Source: Dehalococcoidia bacterium (lineage in GTDB: Bacteria; Chloroflexota; Dehalococcoidia; UBA2979). From it: a stretch of DNA of 7,839 nucleotides. The stretch lies in the NCBI GenBank assembly GCA_018700215.1, contig JABIST010000008.1, forward strand, positions 1-7,839, given 5' to 3'. Below the pieces are notes generated by a model. That model was not told the DNA's origin and did no database searches. It saw nothing but the letters and a program-made list of their open reading frames with translations. The translations under genes and the position numbers were made by a program. Below are positions 4,501-7,839 of this stretch, piece after piece; the stretch's first letter is position 1, and each line of letters opens with the position of its first letter.

Positions 4501-6345
4501 ATGCGGCGATTTCTGCTAATCATCAGCTCCCGATTGGTCCTCCTCTTGGAGCGAATCCGTCCGTGGCATCAGTGGCCTGGAAGCCGGATCGGACTCCTCA
4601 TCATCACGCTGGGCATCCGCCCCCAGCTCCGTATCTGGAACCTGCACGACCTGCGGCGCCACGCCCCCAAGCTTGGTCCCGCTCGCCGTGGCCGCACCGA
4701 ACAGCAACTCCACCGCGACCCTCGAGGTCGCGACAATGACCTCAACGACCCCGAAATGGGCATGGTCGATGGGCGTTTTGGACGCAACTTCCCGCCCAGC
4801 CGCACTCATCCCGAAGCGGAACCGGGCCTGCTTGAGCCCAATCCACGGATCGTCTCTCAACGGCTGATGGTTCGTGACGAGTTCCAGCCAGCCACCATTC
4901 TCAACGTCCTCGCTGCCTCCTGGATCCAGTTCATGGTTCACGGCTGGTTCAACCACGGCACACCCGAGCGCGAGAATCCGATCACCCTCGACCTCGCCGA
5001 CGGCGACTCGTGGCCTCCGGAAGACCGAGTCGATGGCAAGCTGGCGATTCGCCGCACGCGGCATGACGCCACCTGGTCCACTGAAGAGAATCGACCGCCC
5101 ACCTACCGCACTGCCACCACCCACTGGTGGGACGGCTCACAGCTCTACGGCAGCTCGGCAGAGCGACTCGCTTGCGTCCGCGGTTCAGCCACCGGCGGGA
5201 AGATCGAACTGACAGCGGACGGCCTGCTCCCGCCGGACGGTGATACTGGCGTCGATCTCACCGGGTTCAATGACGACTATTGGGTTGCGCTCAGCCTCCT
5301 GCATCACCTCTTTGCGCTGGAACACAACGCCATCTGCGACGCGCTCCGGCGTGAGAACCCGCACGTCGATGACGATTGGATTTTCGAGCATGCGCGCCTC
5401 ATCAACAGCGCCCTGCTCGCGAAGATTCACACCGTCGAGTGGACCCCGGCGATCCTCTCGCACCCTGCCGTCAAACGAGGAATGAACGCCGCTTGGTACG
5501 GCCTCCTCGGCCGTCGCTTCAAGCGCAAGTTCCCCAACCTCCACTTCGGCAGCGCCCTCAGCGGCATGGCTGGCTCCCGGCGCAAGCACTTCGGTGCGCC
5601 CTACTCACTGACGGAGGAGTTCACCACCGTTTACCGCCTGCACCCCTTGCTACCCGACGATTTCAACTTCCGGTCGCATCGCGACAACTCTCACCTCGGT
5701 GACTTCACCCTCACTGCGATCCAGGGCCCGCACACCCAGGACATCCGAAAACAGTTCTCCACCGCCGACCTGCTCTACTCAATGGGCACCGAGCACCCGG
5801 GCGCGATCACCCTCCACAACTTCCCGCGCGCCCTCCAGAACTTCGTGAAACACATCGACGGCGAAGCGATCCGCATCGACCTTGCCGCTCTCGATGTCAT
5901 GCGCGACCGCGAACGCGGAGTCCCCCGCTACAACGACTTCCGCGAGCTACTCCGCATGCCACGCATCAAGCGCTTCGAGGACCTCACGAACCGCCCCGAG
6001 TGGGTCGCCACGCTCCGCGACGTCTACGACAACGACATCGACCGCGTCGACACCCAGGTCGGAATGCTCGCCGAACCACTCCCGAAGGGATTCGGGTTCA
6101 GCGAAACCGCATTCCGCATCTTCGTGCTCATGGCCGGTCGTCGCATCACCAGCGACCGCTTCTTCACCGATGACTACCGGCCCGCCGTCTACACCAAACT
6201 CGGCATCGACTGGGTCGAGGACAACGACATGGCCAGCGTGCTGCTCAGGCACTTCCCAGAACTCACTCCTCGGCTCGCGGGCGTTGCCACGGCCTTCGCC
6301 CCCTGGAACAAGGCGCCCGCCGCACAGAGAGGCCCCGAGTCATGA
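4501..6345 (+). CDS. Fatty-acid alpha-dioxygenase-like haem peroxidase (animal peroxidase superfamily)
   Basis: The 614-residue product starts at ATG 4501, 7 nt after GAGG (4490-4493); an in-frame GTG at 4495 is too close to that site. It matches plant alpha-dioxygenase (PIOX/alpha-DOX) along its length: SWIQFMVHGW (140-149) with distal Gln143 and His147, WWDGSQLYG (209-217), SLLHHLFALEHNAICD (265-280), HARLINSALLAKIHTVEWT (297-315), AAWYGLLGRRFK (330-341) and YSLTEEFTTVYRLH (368-381), with catalytic Tyr378 and proximal haem ligand His381. MAGRR (544-548) may supply the carboxylate-binding arginine. In the plant enzymes the tyrosyl radical abstracts the alpha hydrogen of a fatty acid, giving 2-hydroperoxides that can decarboxylate to Cn-1 aldehydes. 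A hydrophobic N-terminus (4-16) may aid membrane contact, and no signal peptide is clear. It overlaps the next gene by 4 bp. Superfamily and subtype are well supported; the substrate is unknown. Confidence 0.92.
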   Translation: MRRFLLIISSRLVLLLERIRPWHQWPGSRIGLLIITLGIRPQLRIWNLHDLRRHAPKLGPARRGRTEQQLHRDPRGRDNDLNDPEMGMVDGRFGRNFPPSRTHPEAEPGLLEPNPRIVSQRLMVRDEFQPATILNVLAASWIQFMVHGWFNHGTPERENPITLDLADGDSWPPEDRVDGKLAIRRTRHDATWSTEENRPPTYRTATTHWWDGSQLYGSSAERLACVRGSATGGKIELTADGLLPPDGDTGVDLTGFNDDYWVALSLLHHLFALEHNAICDALRRENPHVDDDWIFEHARLINSALLAKIHTVEWTPAILSHPAVKRGMNAAWYGLLGRRFKRKFPNLHFGSALSGMAGSRRKHFGAPYSLTEEFTTVYRLHPLLPDDFNFRSHRDNSHLGDFTLTAIQGPHTQDIRKQFSTADLLYSMGTEHPGAITLHNFPRALQNFVKHIDGEAIRIDLAALDVMRDRERGVPRYNDFRELLRMPRIKRFEDLTNRPEWVATLRDVYDNDIDRVDTQVGMLAEPLPKGFGFSETAFRIFVLMAGRRITSDRFFTDDYRPAVYTKLGIDWVEDNDMASVLLRHFPELTPRLAGVATAFAPWNKAPAAQRGPES

Positions 6346-7688
6346 CCACACCTGTCGTCGGTTCAGAAAACAGCGCCCTGAATGACGCCATGCACCAGCC
6401 GCTGCAGCTCAACAACTTCACGGTCAAGAACCGCATCTTCCGCTCAAACATCTCCGGCCAGTTCGATCACTACGACGGCTCCGGCAGCAACGTCCGCATC
6501 AATTGGGAAGAGAAGTTCGCCAGAGAAGGCATCGGCGCCATCATCTCCTCGTTCGTCCCGATCTCACGCCAGGGCCGCATCGTCCCCAACTACGCCATGA
6601 TCGACGACGACGACAAAATCCCCTTCTGGGAGGAGCTTGGCCAGGCCGTACACCGCCACGACTGTCGCTACATCCTCCAACTCAGCCACTCCGGCCGACA
6701 GCGCGACATCCCCGATATCCAGTACCCCAAAGGCCTCAGCTCCACTGGCAAGAACGAGCCACTACACGGCTTCGAATGCACGCGCATGACCAAGTCGGAC
6801 ATCGACCGCGTCGTCGAGCAGTTCGCCCAGGGCGCCCTCCGCGCCAAGAAGGCCGGCCTTGATGGCGTCGAACTGCATGGCGCCAACGGCTACCTCATCA
6901 ACCAGTTCCTCAGCTCCGGGATCAACGATCGCAAAGACGAATGTGGCGGCTCACTGGAGAACCGCGCCCGCTTCGTCCGCGAAATCGCCCGCGCGATTCG
7001 TCGCGAGGTAGGCGACGATTTCCATCTCCAGATGAAGATCAGCGGCACCGACTACAACAACGCCGTCTTCCCCTGGGAGGGCCGCGGGAACTCGCTCGAT
7101 GAATCGATCAAAGTCTGCCAGTGGCTAGAACAAGACGGCGTCAATGCCTTCCATGTCTCCTCCGGCAGCATGTTCCCGCACCCGCGCAACCCACCGGGCG
7201 GCCTCCCCATGGACGTCCTTCGCAACACCTACGCCGGGATGGCCGCCAGCGGGCGCCACACCGTCCGCAACTTCCTACTCTTCCGCATGTGGCCCACCGG
7301 CCCCTTCTTTAGCTGGTGGTGGCGCCACCGAGGCGGCCCGATCATCCAGGGCATCTCCCTCGATGACGCCCGCCTGATCAAACGCGCGGTCAGCGTCCCG
7401 GTCATCAGTACCGGTGGCTACCAGTCCGCCTCCGTCGTCAACCGCGCCCTTGAGGACGGCGACTGCGATGCCATCAGCATCGCCCGTTCGCTCCTCGCCA
7501 ACCCAGACCTGCTCAAGATCTGGGAGGGCGGTGCGGACCAGCCGGAGCGCCCCTGCACCTACTGCAACAAATGCCTGGTCAACGGCACCATGAACCCCAT
7601 CGGCTGCTACGAGCTGAGCCGCTTCGATAGCCCCAAGCAGATGATCGAGGGGATCTACTCGATCTTCCATCCGCGAGAGTATCCGTGA
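6342..7688 (+). CDS. NADH:flavin oxidoreductase / Old Yellow Enzyme family protein with Cys cluster
   Basis: This 448-residue product begins at ATG 6342 inside the dioxygenase stop (ATGA), indicating translational coupling. It is an FMN TIM barrel: QLSHSGRQ (113-120), the substrate-binding pair His179/Asn182 in ELHGANGYLINQFLS, NDRKDECGGSLENRARF (195-211), STGGY (356-360) and SIARSLLANPDL (379-390). The Cys pattern CTYCNKC-x10-C (405, 408, 411, 422) sits where 2,4-dienoyl-CoA reductase and trimethylamine dehydrogenase carry a 4Fe-4S cluster, but with C-x2-C-x2-C instead of the usual C-x2-C-x3-C. The C-terminal FAD/NAD(P) domains of those enzymes are absent, so a separate reductase or redox partner is expected. 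Residues ~306-331 are an unusual aromatic, hydrophobic insertion (FLLFRMWPTGPFFSWWW) that may touch membrane or lipid. Likely reaction: reduction of an activated C=C bond in an oxidised lipid; this is inferred from context. Confidence 0.9.
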   Translation: MTTPVVGSENSALNDAMHQPLQLNNFTVKNRIFRSNISGQFDHYDGSGSNVRINWEEKFAREGIGAIISSFVPISRQGRIVPNYAMIDDDDKIPFWEELGQAVHRHDCRYILQLSHSGRQRDIPDIQYPKGLSSTGKNEPLHGFECTRMTKSDIDRVVEQFAQGALRAKKAGLDGVELHGANGYLINQFLSSGINDRKDECGGSLENRARFVREIARAIRREVGDDFHLQMKISGTDYNNAVFPWEGRGNSLDESIKVCQWLEQDGVNAFHVSSGSMFPHPRNPPGGLPMDVLRNTYAGMAASGRHTVRNFLLFRMWPTGPFFSWWWRHRGGPIIQGISLDDARLIKRAVSVPVISTGGYQSASVVNRALEDGDCDAISIARSLLANPDLLKIWEGGADQPERPCTYCNKCLVNGTMNPIGCYELSRFDSPKQMIEGIYSIFHPREYP

Positions 7689-7839
7689 GCACGCGCGCCC
7701 GACTGCTCCTGCTGCTCGCCATCGGCACCGTCGCCATCGGCTTCACCTATAACGCCGTCCGCACCCGCGACGAGCCGCAGCAATACGCCTCCGCCGAAGT
7801 CCACTTCCTCTATGGCTCCATCGGCTCCGCGGCGGAGAG
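7685..7839 (+). CDS. Membrane-anchored protein, possibly c-type cytochrome-like (5' end only)
   Basis: GTG 7685 overlaps the preceding TGA (GTGA), continuing the 4-bp overlap pattern, and 51 codons are visible before the window ends. The N-terminus has a short basic segment then a hydrophobic helix (residues ~6-21, LLLLLAIGTVAIGF), fitting a signal peptide or membrane anchor. After it comes YASAEVHFLYGSIGSAAE. I associate the HF-x-YGSIG motif with bacterial membrane or periplasmic proteins that carry haem c sites further on, but no CxxCH is within the visible part, so the cytochrome assignment is tentative. If correct it would offer an electron route for the flavoprotein or P450 of this locus. 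Confidence 0.7.
   Translation, partial: MSTRARLLLLLAIGTVAIGFTYNAVRTRDEPQQYASAEVHFLYGSIGSAAE

Noticed and set aside
4516..5124. Minus-strand open frame opposite the start of the dioxygenase
   Set aside because: No domain or ribosome site; it overlaps conserved dioxygenase sequence and is a coding shadow.
4501..6345. Classification as cyclooxygenase or fungal Ppo-type linoleate dioxygenase
   Set aside because: The YRLH motif, the QFMVH distal block and the HARLINSALLAKIH and WYGLLG blocks fit plant alpha-DOX better, and there is no fused P450 domain.
1..7839. CRISPR array, insertion sequence or phage attachment site
   Set aside because: No regularly spaced direct repeats, no transposase or integrase frame, and no duplicated tRNA 3' end after tRNA-Pro were seen.

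Overview
The window is GC-rich bacterial DNA with strong NNC codon bias and compact genes. A Chloroflexota (Dehalococcoidia/SAR202 or Thermomicrobia-like) origin is suggested mainly by a small Cys/His-rich protein of a kind I associate with that phylum. This placement is inference, not proof.

The left half is housekeeping. An Mrp/ApbC-type Fe-S carrier ATPase runs off the left edge on the minus strand (1-679). It diverges from a small zinc-binding-like protein (1076-1330), and the ~400-bp spacer between them holds a good sigma70-type promoter and a 15-bp perfect palindrome. The small gene ends in a textbook terminator with a 16-bp perfect stem. Next come a class 1B dihydroorotate dehydrogenase (pyrD, 1507-2436), a two-TM zinc-ribbon protein two bases behind it (2439-2819), and a tRNA-Pro(UGG) with encoded CCA.

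The right half is a lipid-oxidation-like accessory locus. On the plus strand lie a fatty-acid alpha-dioxygenase homologue of the animal haem peroxidase superfamily (4501-6345), an Old Yellow Enzyme/2,4-dienoyl-CoA reductase-like flavoprotein with an extra Cys cluster (6342-7688), and the start of a membrane-anchored protein, possibly a c-type cytochrome relative (7685 to the edge). All three are joined by 4-bp stop/start overlaps (ATGA, GTGA). Divergent from them is a cytochrome P450 (3008-4261) whose frame is interrupted by one in-frame TAG between its N-terminal 61 codons and the rest.

The shared intergenic region carries a 37-bp inverted repeat (two perfect 16-bp arms, 5-bp spacer), a likely operator, and a good promoter for the dioxygenase operon. 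Haem dioxygenase + P450 + ene-reductase resembles the logic of eukaryotic oxylipin pathways (dioxygenase, hydroperoxide-rearranging P450, OPR-type reductase). Whether this locus makes an oxylipin-like product or catabolises fatty acids cannot be told from sequence.
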